A stretch of 14,767 nucleotides of DNA from an uncultured Streptococcus sp. (GTDB lineage Bacteria; Bacillota; Bacilli; Lactobacillales; Streptococcaceae), in contig CAKPVT010000039.1 in the NCBI GenBank assembly GCA_934196125.1, positions 1 through 14,767 on the forward strand. The letters are read 5' to 3'. Each line of letters starts with the position of its first letter. The first letter of the stretch is position 1. The position numbers were made by a program, and so were the translations under genes. The notes under the pieces are model-generated. The model ran no database searches and was not told the DNA's origin. It saw nothing but the letters and a program-made list of their open reading frames with translations. Positions 1-7,027 of the stretch are shown in pieces.

Positions 1-43
1 GTATAAAACAAATCTAAAAAATAATTAAAGAAAGGGTTTATAC

Positions 44-62
44 TAGCGGGAGCTACCCGCTA
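44..62 (+). promoter_or_regulatory. GC-rich hairpin in the leader of the ABC operon
   Basis: A perfect 7-bp inverted repeat (TAGCGGG / CCCGCTA) with a 5-nt loop lies 18 nt before the ATPase start codon. No T-tract follows, so it is not a typical terminator. It is the only GC-rich element in an A/T-rich leader and sits between a purine-rich AAAGGG and the start codon, so it could act as an operator or as an RNA structure affecting translation. The role is inference. Confidence 0.4.
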
Positions 63-80
63 ATATAAATATAAGAAATT

Positions 81-833
81 ATGTTACTGGAGATTAATCA
101 CTTAGAAAAAATTTTTCACACACGTTTTTCAAAAGAGGTAACACGTGCTTTACAAGATGTTGATTTCAAAGTAGATGAAAATGAATTTATCGCTATCATG
201 GGAGAATCTGGTTCTGGGAAAACAACCCTGCTTAATATCTTAGCAACTCTGGAAAAGCCAACAAAAGGTTCTGTTATTCTAAATGGGAAAGAAATCACAA
301 AAATCAAAGAAAGCCAATTAGCAGAATTTCGTTTAAACAATCTCGGATTTGTCTTTCAAGATTTCAATTTATTAGATACGCTTTCTGTCAAGGATAACAT
401 TTTCTTACCGTTGGTACTTGGTCGTGTTAACTACCAAGAAATGGAAAATAGACTAGCAACACTCGCTCCAAAACTTCATATTGAAAATTTGTTAGCAAAA
501 CGCCCATTTGAATTGTCTGGCGGTCAAAAACAACGTGTTGCTATCGCTCGTAGCCTTATCACAAATCCGCAGTTACTTTTAGCTGATGAACCAACAGCAG
601 CACTAGATTATCGCAATTCCGAAGATATCCTAAACCTTTTTGAGGATATTAATAACGACGGTCAAACATTGCTTATGGTAACACACTCAGCAAACGCCGC
701 TAGTCATGCTAAACGTGTCCTTTTCATCAAAGATGGTCGTATTTTCCACCAAATTTATCGTGGTAACAAAACCAATCAAGAATTCAACAAGGATATTTCA
801 CTTGCAATGAGCGCACTTCTTGGAGGTGAGTAA
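81..833 (+). CDS. Bce-type ABC transporter ATP-binding protein
   Basis: This 250-aa cytoplasmic ATPase energises the permease encoded directly downstream. Visible motifs are Walker A GESGSGKTT (residues 41-49), a Q-loop in VFQDFN (about 93), the signature LSGGQ (145-149), Walker B LLLADEP (165-171), a D-loop at LD175-176 and the H-loop His in MVTHS (about 200). The family is the MacB/LolD-like branch that works with BceB-type permeases to remove or detach cell-wall-active peptides such as bacitracin or lantibiotics. ATG at 81 is kept because MLLEINHLEK is a typical N-terminus, although the ribosome-binding site is poor. One base separates its stop from the permease ATG, so the two are probably translationally coupled. 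The actual substrate cannot be read from the sequence. Confidence 0.9.
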   Translation: MLLEINHLEKIFHTRFSKEVTRALQDVDFKVDENEFIAIMGESGSGKTTLLNILATLEKPTKGSVILNGKEITKIKESQLAEFRLNNLGFVFQDFNLLDTLSVKDNIFLPLVLGRVNYQEMENRLATLAPKLHIENLLAKRPFELSGGQKQRVAIARSLITNPQLLLADEPTAALDYRNSEDILNLFEDINNDGQTLLMVTHSANAASHAKRVLFIKDGRIFHQIYRGNKTNQEFNKDISLAMSALLGGE

Positions 834-834
834 T

Positions 835-2814
835 ATGTTCTATGCTAAATTAGCTTGGTCAAACCTCAAAAAATCTGTCAATATTTTTGGACCATTTTTA
901 CTCACAAGCACCATTTTATTTCTTCTAAATTGTTCAACTTTGCTGATTTTATTTAGCCCTGTTGGAAAAAGTATGTCATATGGTGCCGTAACACTCGGCT
1001 TATCCATTGTTGTTCTTTTTATCTTCTCGTTTATCATGGAGATTTACAGTTATAATTTCCTTTTAAAACAAAGAAGTAGGGAATTCGGGCTTTATAACAT
1101 CCTTGGGATGAACAGGTTTCAAATTAGTCTTGTATCGAGTATTGAACTGATTGTTATTTTTGGGGGTGTGATTATCCTAGGAAGCCTTTTATCAGCTGTC
1201 TTTTCACAATTGTTTTATTTGATTTTTATTAATCTTTTACACTATAATCAGTTGGTAATGACTTTATCACCAGCAGCGTTTATTAGCACAGCGTTTGCAT
1301 TCGCTGCAATCTTCTTTTTCCTAGAACTTATCAGCCTCTTTAATATCCGTCGTTCATCGCCACTAATTTTATTTAGGAGGCAAGAACAGGGTGAAAAAGA
1401 GCCACGCGGCAATATTCTCTTTGCGTTGTTAAGCATCATTTGCTTAAGTTCAGGTTATTATCTTTCAATTTCTTCAACGAGAATAGCTGCGCTTATCGTC
1501 CTATATCGTTTCTTTATTGCGGTGGTTCTTGTTATCATTGGAACCTACCTTTTTTACATCAGTTTTATGACTTGGTACCTAAAACGCCGTCGTAAAAACA
1601 AAAAATATTTTTACCAACCTGAACATTTCGTAACCACAGCACAAATGATTTTCCGAATGAAACAAAATGCTGTCGGACTTGCTAATATTACGCTACTATC
1701 CGTTATGGCTTTTGTAACGATTGCCACAACAACGTCTTTGTATGTCAATACTCAAAAACAAGCCGACGATAGGTTCCCAAAAGATACTCAAATTACAATC
1801 TATTCAACGCCTGATACAGATGCGGAAGCTTTTTTCAAAACAGCAGTTATCGATAAATTAGATAAACCAGAAAGTGACTACATCACCTACTATACTGGCT
1901 TCTCAGGAATTCCAGTATCAACCGATAAAGAAATCACAATAACAGACCAAGATGTAGACACTCCTGATTTGGCAAAAATGAGGTATATGTATATCATGAC
2001 TCAAGATGATTTTAAAGATTTAGGTAATAGCCTACCAACTTTAAAGAAAAATCAAACTGCTTTCTATGTTCAAAAAGGAAATAGCCAACTGAAAAAATTA
2101 ACTCTTTTTGGAAAAGAATTTGACAATGTCGAAAATCTAAGAAGTGTTATATTCCCTGATATTGCTAATACTTATAATCCAGCGTTGTTAATCGTTAGTG
2201 ATAAAAATGTTTTAAATGAACTTCAAGAGCTCTTTACTCAACACAATTTCCAATTTCGAAGTATTTTCACTGGTTATGCTGACCTTTCTAAAGCCGAAAT
2301 CGCTAAAATTACAAATGATGACGGTTACATTTCAGACGAAACAGGTCAATATCTTGATTCAGATGGCAACGCAGCAACAGGAATTGTCGATACCAAATCA
2401 TCTTTCCTTGAGAGCATGTATGGCTTTACAGGCGGCTTTCTCTTTACAGGATTCTTACTTGGTATTAGTTTCTTGCTTGGTGCAGCTCTAATCATTTACT
2501 ATAAACAACGTTCTGAAGGGATTGAAGATAAAAAATCGTATAAAATTTTGCAAGAGGTGGGAATGGGCAAAAAAGAAGTGAAACGAGCAATTAATTCTCA
2601 AATTCTACTCGTATTCTTTATGCCACTCGGTTTTGCAGTTTTACACTTCGCCGTAGCACTTGTCATGCTAAAACAAATGTTGCTCTTGTTCGGAGTAACA
2701 AGCTCAAGTATGATTTATACCGTCAGTGGTATTACAATACTAAGCATCACCATAATCTATTTCTTCATCTATAAATTCACAAGTAGAACTTACTATAAAA
2801 CTATCGAACGTTAA
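835..2814 (+). CDS. Bce-type ABC transporter permease (FtsX domain)
   Basis: A 659-aa membrane protein with about ten hydrophobic segments (roughly residues 17-40, 50-75, 98-120, 145-165, 195-215, 222-245, 275-300, 528-555, 580-605, 622-650). A large hydrophilic region of about 220 residues lies between segments 7 and 8. This is the BceB layout, where the extracellular domain binds the peptide or lipid-linked target and the complex also controls the neighbouring kinase. ATG at 835 is chosen over an in-frame TTG at 820 because GGAGGTGAG (822-830) is an ideal ribosome-binding site 4 nt before 835. It follows the ATPase gene by one base, giving a standard ATPase-permease pair. The charged linker RRRRKNKK (about 246-253) fits a cytoplasmic loop. 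Specificity is unknown. Confidence 0.9.
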   Translation: MFYAKLAWSNLKKSVNIFGPFLLTSTILFLLNCSTLLILFSPVGKSMSYGAVTLGLSIVVLFIFSFIMEIYSYNFLLKQRSREFGLYNILGMNRFQISLVSSIELIVIFGGVIILGSLLSAVFSQLFYLIFINLLHYNQLVMTLSPAAFISTAFAFAAIFFFLELISLFNIRRSSPLILFRRQEQGEKEPRGNILFALLSIICLSSGYYLSISSTRIAALIVLYRFFIAVVLVIIGTYLFYISFMTWYLKRRRKNKKYFYQPEHFVTTAQMIFRMKQNAVGLANITLLSVMAFVTIATTTSLYVNTQKQADDRFPKDTQITIYSTPDTDAEAFFKTAVIDKLDKPESDYITYYTGFSGIPVSTDKEITITDQDVDTPDLAKMRYMYIMTQDDFKDLGNSLPTLKKNQTAFYVQKGNSQLKKLTLFGKEFDNVENLRSVIFPDIANTYNPALLIVSDKNVLNELQELFTQHNFQFRSIFTGYADLSKAEIAKITNDDGYISDETGQYLDSDGNAATGIVDTKSSFLESMYGFTGGFLFTGFLLGISFLLGAALIIYYKQRSEGIEDKKSYKILQEVGMGKKEVKRAINSQILLVFFMPLGFAVLHFAVALVMLKQMLLLFGVTSSSMIYTVSGITILSITIIYFFIYKFTSRTYYKTIER

Positions 2815-2860
2815 CTCTTATCTTCGAACAGTCATTTGAAAGAGTCTGAAAATTTTTACT

Positions 2861-2887
2861 AAAAAATAGTCGTGATGACCATTTTTT
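2861..2887 (+). terminator. A/T-rich hairpin between permease and regulator genes
   Basis: AAAAAAT and ATTTTTT flank GTC-GTGAT-GAC, forming a stem interrupted by one A/C mismatch and ending in a T-run. It could attenuate transcription from the transporter genes into the regulator genes, or serve as an operator, because it abuts the regulator promoter. The stem is weak and the call tentative. Confidence 0.35.
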
Positions 2888-2895
2888 GTTACAAT
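2887..2895 (+). promoter_or_regulatory. Extended -10 promoter of the response-regulator gene
   Basis: TG at 2887-2888 followed by T and TACAAT (2890-2895) forms an extended -10 element. No good -35 hexamer lies 16-18 bp upstream, which is common for extended -10 promoters. The -10 ends 6 nt before the ATG at 2902, so the predicted transcript starts at or within a base or two of the start codon. Confidence 0.5.
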
Positions 2896-2901
2896 AAGAC
2901 T

Positions 2902-3564
2902 ATGAAACAAGGAAAGATTTATATTGTCGAGGACGATGAAACTATCGTTAAACTTTTAAAACAACATCTTAGTCAAACTTATGATGTCTTTAGTGTCACT
3001 AATTTTCGAGCTATCAAGCAGGAAGTCGAAGAAATCAAACCTGACCTTATCTTGATTGATATCACGTTGCCATATTTTAATGGTTTTTATTGGACAACAG
3101 AAATTCGTAAAAGCATGACATTGCCGATTCTTTTTATCTCATCTAGTGATGATGAAATGGATACTGTCATGGCACTTAATATGGGAGAAGATGATTTTGT
3201 GTCAAAACCACTTTCTCTAACGATTTTAGATGCCAAAATTTCAGCTTTTTTTAGACGTGCTTACCAGTTTACCTCGGATAATTACCAATTAGAACAATTT
3301 TCTCTATCACGTGACGGGATTTTGTCAAACGGTGACGACCATATCACCCTATCTCCAACAGAAAATAAGATTTTAGCAATTCTCTTTAAACATCAAAATC
3401 AAGTCGTTCCCAAAGAGGAATTACTCGAGAAGCTTTGGGAAAATGAAAGTTTCATTGACCAAAATACCCTTAGTGTTAACATAACACGACTCCGCAAGAA
3501 AACACAACCATTAGGTTTTGATCGTATTCACACCGTGAGAGGAGTTGGCTACCTTCTAAAATGA
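2902..3564 (+). CDS. OmpR-family response regulator, BceR-like
   Basis: A 220-aa two-component regulator, the likely phosphorylation target of the kinase that follows. The receiver domain (about 1-115) has the acidic pair D11/D12, the phospho-acceptor Asp53 in LILIDITLP, Ser80-82 at the switch position and Lys102 in VSKP. A winged-helix DNA-binding domain occupies about 125-220 and ends in the typical RIHTVRGVGYLLK. ATG at 2902 (MKQGKIYIVEDD) is preferred over GTG 2872 and ATG 2875, because residues from those starts do not belong to the receiver fold. There is no ribosome-binding site before 2902 and a -10 element sits 6 nt upstream, suggesting a leaderless message. It overlaps the kinase gene by 4 bases and probably controls the upstream transporter. 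Confidence 0.88.
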   Translation: MKQGKIYIVEDDETIVKLLKQHLSQTYDVFSVTNFRAIKQEVEEIKPDLILIDITLPYFNGFYWTTEIRKSMTLPILFISSSDDEMDTVMALNMGEDDFVSKPLSLTILDAKISAFFRRAYQFTSDNYQLEQFSLSRDGILSNGDDHITLSPTENKILAILFKHQNQVVPKEELLEKLWENESFIDQNTLSVNITRLRKKTQPLGFDRIHTVRGVGYLLK

Positions 3565-4508
3565 TTCGACAATTTTTTAAAGAATATTCCGTCTGGTATT
3601 TAACTTATATCCTTTTAAGTATATTATTCATTGTTATTTTTGCCTTATATCGCCTGCCATTAGCTTACTTTAAAGTTAGTATTTTAATCAATTTAACGAT
3701 TTTAATCTTTATCAGCATTTGGCAATACCTTAAATTTAAGCAGAAATTATCTCTTTTACATCATTTTATTTATGTAAAAGAATTGGATGAATTAGAATTG
3801 CCATCAGAACTAGCTTATAAAGATATTATCGTCAAACTAAAAGAAACTCGCGCTAATGAATTACTAGCTGAAAAGACACAAACTGAAAATTTGCAAAATC
3901 TTGTCAAAATGTGGTCACATCAAATGAAAGTTCCCATATCAGCCCTTTCATTAATGGCACAGACTGACCAACTCGACTCAAACGAAGTACAGCAACAATT
4001 GACACGACTTCAAAACTATCTTGATACGTTGTTGACTTATTTAAAATTCAGTCAAAACAAAGACGATTTTCGCTTTGAAAAACTATCTGTCAAGGATGTT
4101 ACAACAAAGATTATCAAAAAATATCGTATTCCGTGTTTGCTAAAAAATCTTTCTGTTGAGGTTGTTGGTGATTGGGAGCTAAGTTCTGACCGAAAATGGC
4201 TAAGCTTTGCTATTTCACAAATTATTGATAACGCCGTTAAGTATTCCAAAACAGACGGAACAATTATCATTAGTATAAGCGATGGAAATATCATTATATC
4301 TGATGATGGTATTGGAATACTAGAAGAAGATTTACCACGTCTTTTTGACGAAGGTTTTACTGGATTTAACGGTCATGAACACCAAAAAGCAACCGGTCTA
4401 GGGCTGTACATGACCAAACAAGTTTTAGACACCCTTAACCTAAACATCACTATCGATAGTCAAATCGATAAAGGAACACAAGTCGAAATTTCATCACATA
4501 AAAATTAA
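3561..4508 (+). CDS. BceS-like intramembrane-sensing histidine kinase
   Basis: A 315-aa sensor kinase. Two N-terminal membrane helices (about 10-30 and 37-57) are joined by a very short outer loop, the hallmark of intramembrane-sensing kinases, which have no sensor domain of their own and are told of peptide stress by the partner ABC transporter. The phospho-acceptor is His120 in WSHQMKVP. The ATPase domain shows the N-box Asn224 in IIDNAVKYS, the G1 motif DDGIGI (248-253) and the G2 motif GLGLYMTK (about 280-287). Its start overlaps the regulator stop codon (ATGA), so the two are co-translated. With the two upstream genes it makes a complete sensing, regulation and export module. It is shorter than ordinary kinases but normal for this family. 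Confidence 0.9.
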   Translation: MIRQFFKEYSVWYLTYILLSILFIVIFALYRLPLAYFKVSILINLTILIFISIWQYLKFKQKLSLLHHFIYVKELDELELPSELAYKDIIVKLKETRANELLAEKTQTENLQNLVKMWSHQMKVPISALSLMAQTDQLDSNEVQQQLTRLQNYLDTLLTYLKFSQNKDDFRFEKLSVKDVTTKIIKKYRIPCLLKNLSVEVVGDWELSSDRKWLSFAISQIIDNAVKYSKTDGTIIISISDGNIIISDDGIGILEEDLPRLFDEGFTGFNGHEHQKATGLGLYMTKQVLDTLNLNITIDSQIDKGTQVEISSHKN

Positions 4509-4511
4509 CAG

Positions 4512-4538
4512 AAGCAGAGGCTAAGCCCTTGCTTTTTT
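4512..4538 (+). terminator. Intrinsic terminator of the ABC/two-component operon
   Basis: AAGCA (4512-4516) pairs with TGCTT (4530-4534), and GGC pairs with GCC inside after one wobble and one mismatch. Six T residues follow (4533-4538). The hairpin lies just after the kinase stop codon. Its T-tract overlaps the -35 region of the next promoter. Confidence 0.6.
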
Positions 4539-4557
4539 AGGTTTATTTTTTTATAAT
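4529..4557 (+). promoter_or_regulatory. Promoter of the S24-family repressor gene
   Basis: TTGCTT (4529-4534) and TATAAT (4552-4557) are separated by 17 bp. This close-to-consensus vegetative promoter should start transcription at about 4564, inside the palindrome at 4559-4580. Confidence 0.75.
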
Positions 4558-4558
4558 A

Positions 4559-4580
4559 TTGTTAGTTTATAAACTAACAA
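4559..4580. promoter_or_regulatory. Perfect 22-bp palindrome, likely repressor operator
   Basis: Half-site TTGTTAGTTTA is followed directly by its exact reverse complement with no spacer. The palindrome begins one base after the -10 hexamer and covers the expected start of transcription, a position where a bound dimer blocks initiation. The downstream gene encodes an HTH repressor with a self-cleavage domain, so autorepression is the obvious reading. Binding by that protein is inference. Confidence 0.75.
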
Positions 4581-4592
4581 GGGGGGGAGCTT

Positions 4593-5273
4593 ATGTTTTC
4601 TGGAGAAAAGTTAAAAAATATTAGAGAAGAAAAAGGTTACTCACAGGCAGAAGTAGCTAAATTACTTAATATTTCTAGAGTTTCCTACTTTAATTGGGAA
4701 AATGGCAAAACAAAGCCAAATCAAAAAAATCTTACCCTCTTGAGTCGGTTGCTCGGTGTCGAGGAAACTTATTTTGTATCTGAACATGATATTGTTGACA
4801 CCTATTTCAAACTCAATAAAGACAACCGTCATAAACTCGAAAATTATGCTGACGATTTACTCAAAGAGCAAGAAAAAATAGTTCAGTTGCCTAAGTATTA
4901 TGCTTACAAGGTTTTTGAAAAATTATCTGCAGGTACTGGATATTCTTATTTTGGTGACGGCAACTATGATACTGTTTTTTATGATGAACAACTTGACCAT
5001 GACTTTGCTTCATGGGTCTTTGGAGATTCAATGGAACCAACTTATTTAAATGGTGAGGTTGTCTTGATTAAGCAAACAGGTTTTGATTATGACGGTGCTA
5101 TCTATGCTGTTGATTGGGATGGGCAAACTTATATTAAGAAAGTTTATCGAGAAGAGGACGGACTTCGTTTAGTCTCACTCAACAAACACTACGCCGATAA
5201 ATTCGCGCCTTATGATGAAAATCCTCAAATCATTGGTAAGATTGTAGGCAATTTCATGCCACTTGAAGTTTAG
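4593..5273 (+). CDS. hdiR: HdiR/LexA-like XRE repressor with S24 autoprotease domain
   Basis: A 226-aa repressor. Residues about 5-60 form an XRE helix-turn-helix (SQAEVAKLLNISRVSYFNWE). Residues about 110-226 form a LexA-type S24 domain, with a candidate Ala113-Gly114 cleavage bond in LSAGTG, nucleophile Ser146 in GDSMEP and general base Lys183 (or Lys182) in YIKKVY. The 37-residue Ser-Lys spacing and the roughly 33-residue gap from cleavage site to Ser match LexA. Family knowledge: HdiR of lactococci is inactivated by RecA-stimulated self-cleavage after DNA damage. Streptococci usually lack classical LexA, so this may be an SOS-like regulator. The start follows a G-rich ribosome-binding site with seven consecutive G (4581-4587). 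The 22-bp palindrome in its promoter suggests autoregulation. The symbol is by resemblance; targets other than itself are unknown. Confidence 0.8.
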   Translation: MFSGEKLKNIREEKGYSQAEVAKLLNISRVSYFNWENGKTKPNQKNLTLLSRLLGVEETYFVSEHDIVDTYFKLNKDNRHKLENYADDLLKEQEKIVQLPKYYAYKVFEKLSAGTGYSYFGDGNYDTVFYDEQLDHDFASWVFGDSMEPTYLNGEVVLIKQTGFDYDGAIYAVDWDGQTYIKKVYREEDGLRLVSLNKHYADKFAPYDENPQIIGKIVGNFMPLEV

Positions 5274-5274
5274 C

Positions 5275-5298
5275 TTTACATAAATAATATTATGTAAA
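5275..5298. repeat. Interrupted palindrome after the repressor gene
   Basis: TTTACATAA and TTATGTAAA form a perfect 9-bp inverted repeat with a 6-nt A/T spacer, starting 2 nt after the repressor stop. No clear T-tract follows, so it is a poor terminator. It could be an operator-like site or a weak mRNA-end hairpin. Confidence 0.4.
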
Positions 5299-5343
5299 AT
5301 GCATTTAGAACATTCATTATTTATTTGTCAGCAAGGAGATGAT

Positions 5344-5378
5344 AAAAAAACCGAACCATTAATAAGTTCAGGTTAATT
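5344..5378 (-). terminator. Terminator of xerS, possibly bidirectional
   Basis: On the minus strand AACC(T)GAAC pairs with GTTCGGTT across a short A/T loop, with one bulged T, and runs into seven T (A5344-A5350 on plus). It lies directly after the xerS stop. On the plus strand the hairpin is followed by AATTTTT, so it may also stop transcription from the repressor gene. Confidence 0.7.
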
Positions 5379-5379
5379 T

Positions 5380-6450
5380 TTAAAGCTTATCTAGAGCATT
5401 TTTTTGTTCGTCATTGATGATATGGGTGTATAAGTCGGTAACTTGTGTGCTGGCATGTCCTAATTGGTGGCTAACTAAGACTTGTGATTTAGTAGCATCG
5501 TAAAGACGTGTTGCAAGTGTGTGGCGCAGTTTGTGGGGTGTTACACGAACTTTGAAATCTTGAGAGTATTTAGCAACTAACTTTTCAACACTTGAAGCAT
5601 CAATACGGTTAGGAATACCGCGATATTCTGTTAAAAAGAGAGCTTGGTCTTGTTTTTCCGCCTTATAGCGAGGCGCTCTGATTTGCAAATAAGCTTCTAA
5701 ATAAGGCTTAGCAAAGTTAGCAACATTGACAGAATCACGTTTTCCACCTTTACGAGTGACTTCGATAACCATCATATTAAGGTTTAAGTCTTTCAAATCA
5801 AGATTAACAGCTTCTGAAAGACGAACACCAGAGGCAAGCAGAAGAGCAATAAGCGCTAAATCACGCTCCTTATTCTTTTGGAAGGAGGAGAAGGCGCGGT
5901 GAGAGAGCTTATTTTGATACTCTGTATCGATATAGTCGATAAACGCCATGGTCTCGTCACCTAGGAAAAGTTTACCTTTTATATTTTCAGCTCGAGCTGC
6001 CAGCGTTTCCTTTTTCTTCTTAGTAGCGATTTTTTTCATGACATTTCGATAGAAGTAGGGCTCACCATTTTCATCTTCAACCTCTTCTGTTAGGTATTTA
6101 AACAGGCTTGAAAGTGCTGATAACGTCCGATTAATCGTTGTTTGTGAGACACCTTGTTTTGTTGAATAAGTGTTCAAAGAAGGACGTTCACGCAGATAAA
6201 GGATGAATGATTCCATGTCTTTTTTAGAAAGATGTTCCAGGGTCATTAATTCAACGTCAGCAATTTTAGTAACATCTGAAAGTCCAGAATCCAAAAGCCA
6301 TTCGAAAAATCGGCGATATTCTTTTAGGTATTCATATAAAGTTGTGAAACTATAAGGAACTGAAAGTTTTGATTGGTAATAATCCAAGACGTACCAAGGC
6401 ATTATTTCTTTAAGTTCATCAATTTTTTCAAGTAATTTTTCACGTTTCAT
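5380..6450 (-). CDS. xerS: Tyrosine recombinase XerS (chromosome dimer resolution)
   Basis: A 356-aa tyrosine recombinase of the single-protein Xer system of streptococci and lactococci. It resolves chromosome dimers at difSL before cell division, working with the FtsK translocase. An N-terminal SAM-like core-binding domain spans about 15-125 and the catalytic domain about 160-345. Catalytic residues visible are Arg210 (ASGVRLSEA), probable Lys234 (RKGGK), His306 and Arg309 (THP-less form TPHKLRH), His332 (QLGHAS) and Tyr341 (DLYTHI). Length is normal for XerS. A good ribosome-binding site (AGGAGA) precedes the ATG. The promoter -35 appears to lie inside the neighbouring difSL-like site, and a terminator follows the gene. 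The context of a recombination site about 55 bp upstream makes the assignment secure. Confidence 0.96.
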   Translation of the reverse strand: MKREKLLEKIDELKEIMPWYVLDYYQSKLSVPYSFTTLYEYLKEYRRFFEWLLDSGLSDVTKIADVELMTLEHLSKKDMESFILYLRERPSLNTYSTKQGVSQTTINRTLSALSSLFKYLTEEVEDENGEPYFYRNVMKKIATKKKKETLAARAENIKGKLFLGDETMAFIDYIDTEYQNKLSHRAFSSFQKNKERDLALIALLLASGVRLSEAVNLDLKDLNLNMMVIEVTRKGGKRDSVNVANFAKPYLEAYLQIRAPRYKAEKQDQALFLTEYRGIPNRIDASSVEKLVAKYSQDFKVRVTPHKLRHTLATRLYDATKSQVLVSHQLGHASTQVTDLYTHIINDEQKNALDKL

Positions 6451-6482
6451 CTAAAATTCTCCTGAGATGTCTTTATAATAGT

Positions 6483-6511
6483 AGTATATCACAGACTGAT
6501 TTATTTTTCAA
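6483..6511 (-). promoter_or_regulatory. xerS promoter overlapping difSL
   Basis: Reading on minus, TTGAAA (6511-6506) and TATACT (6488-6483) are separated by exactly 17 bp, placing the start of transcription near 6476 with a short leader before xerS. The -35 hexamer falls in the proximal arm of the difSL-like site. Confidence 0.65.
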
Positions 6512-6536
6512 GAAAATTACAGTTTTTCGGAAAGAT
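6504..6536 (-). other. difSL: difSL-like chromosome dimer resolution site
   Basis: About 31 bp with imperfect inverted arms. On minus, the outer arm is ATCTTTCCGAAAAA and the inner arm TTTTCTTGAAAA, with a short A/T-rich centre between them. This matches my memory of the streptococcal and lactococcal difSL site in arm sequence, length and position, about 55 bp upstream of xerS. XerS should bind both arms and exchange strands in the centre. Exact ends are approximate. Confidence 0.88.
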
Positions 6537-6540
6537 ATTA

Positions 6541-6796
6541 TGAGAAATTCACTGTAACAAAGAATGTCAAATTAATCACATTTAATGTTTTAAACGTTGT
6601 TTTTATCGTTTTTGGGCAACTAATATTTTTTCGGAGCTGCTTTTACTTTTTTCTGTGTTCTTCTTATTTTATTTTTTCTATTTTTTGCGCTAAAAAACGT
6701 CAACAAGTATTATGTATTTTATTATGTATTTATTGACGTTGATTTTATATTGAATTTGCTGATTTTGGATTTTAATGCTTATCTTATATGGTTGTT
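6541..6796. other. Gene-free A/T-rich stretch next to difSL
   Basis: About 250 bp with no credible reading frame. It is T-rich on plus and contains the inverted and direct repeat structure at 6696-6740. I see no RNA gene in it. Confidence 0.6.
6696..6740. repeat. Inverted repeat enclosing a tandem 11-mer
   Basis: AACGTCAA (6696-6703) and TTGACGTT (6733-6740) are perfect inverted repeats. Between them ATTATGTATTT occurs twice (6709-6719 and 6721-6731) with a 12-bp period, close to one helical turn. The symmetric flanks around a phased repeat suggest a protein-binding site or a cruciform. No factor can be named. Confidence 0.6.
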
Positions 6797-6908
6797 TTAT
6801 TCAACGAATTCGATGATGTTTCCGCTGCAGTTTTTGATAAGCTCATAATCATGTGACAATGACTATTCCACAGGGTTTATTGGCTAAAATCGCCATGCCG
6901 TTTTTCGA
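6797..6908 (-). pseudogene. Remnant C-terminus of an ABC transporter ATPase
   Basis: On minus, one frame reads GIVIVT and, after a 2-nt deficit near 6853, the next frame continues HDYELIKNCSGNIIEFVE and then stops at 6797-6799. Joined, this gives the H-loop (VTHDYEL) and extreme C-terminus of an ABC ATPase, like those of ECF/cobalt-type importers. About 37 residues can be followed; the nucleotide-binding core is gone and stops appear upstream. It is a decayed fossil. The exact subfamily is uncertain. Confidence 0.6.
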
Positions 6909-6973
6909 GCCTTTTTTAAAAAAATATATTGGTGTCTATCCGCATGACATCAAGAAACAAACCTCTTTTATCC

Positions 6974-7014
6974 AACAAACGAAGCTAGATTTTTGTCTCA
7001 GCTTCGTTTGTTTT
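6974..7014. terminator. Strong 13-bp hairpin downstream of ffh
   Basis: AACAAACGAAGCT (6974-6986) and AGCTTCGTTTGTT (7000-7012) pair perfectly across a 13-nt loop. On plus the stem ends in TTTT. On minus, the direction of ffh, it is followed by GGATAAAA rather than a T-tract. It probably ends transcription at the ffh 3' side or blocks plus-strand read-through. Direction is unsettled. Confidence 0.65.
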
Positions 7015-7027
7015 ATCTAACCTTATC

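Noticed and set aside
820..834. TTG start for the permease, five codons upstream
   Set aside because: It overlaps the ATPase 3' end, and GGAGGTGAG is placed correctly for ATG 835.
2872..2901. GTG/ATG starts upstream of the response regulator
   Set aside because: The added residues (MTIFCYNKT) are not part of the receiver fold and the region contains the -10 element.
6859..7020. Small + strand frame MTIPQGLLAKIAMPFF and on
   Set aside because: No ribosome-binding site; it is antisense to the ABC ATPase remnant and runs through the terminator hairpin.
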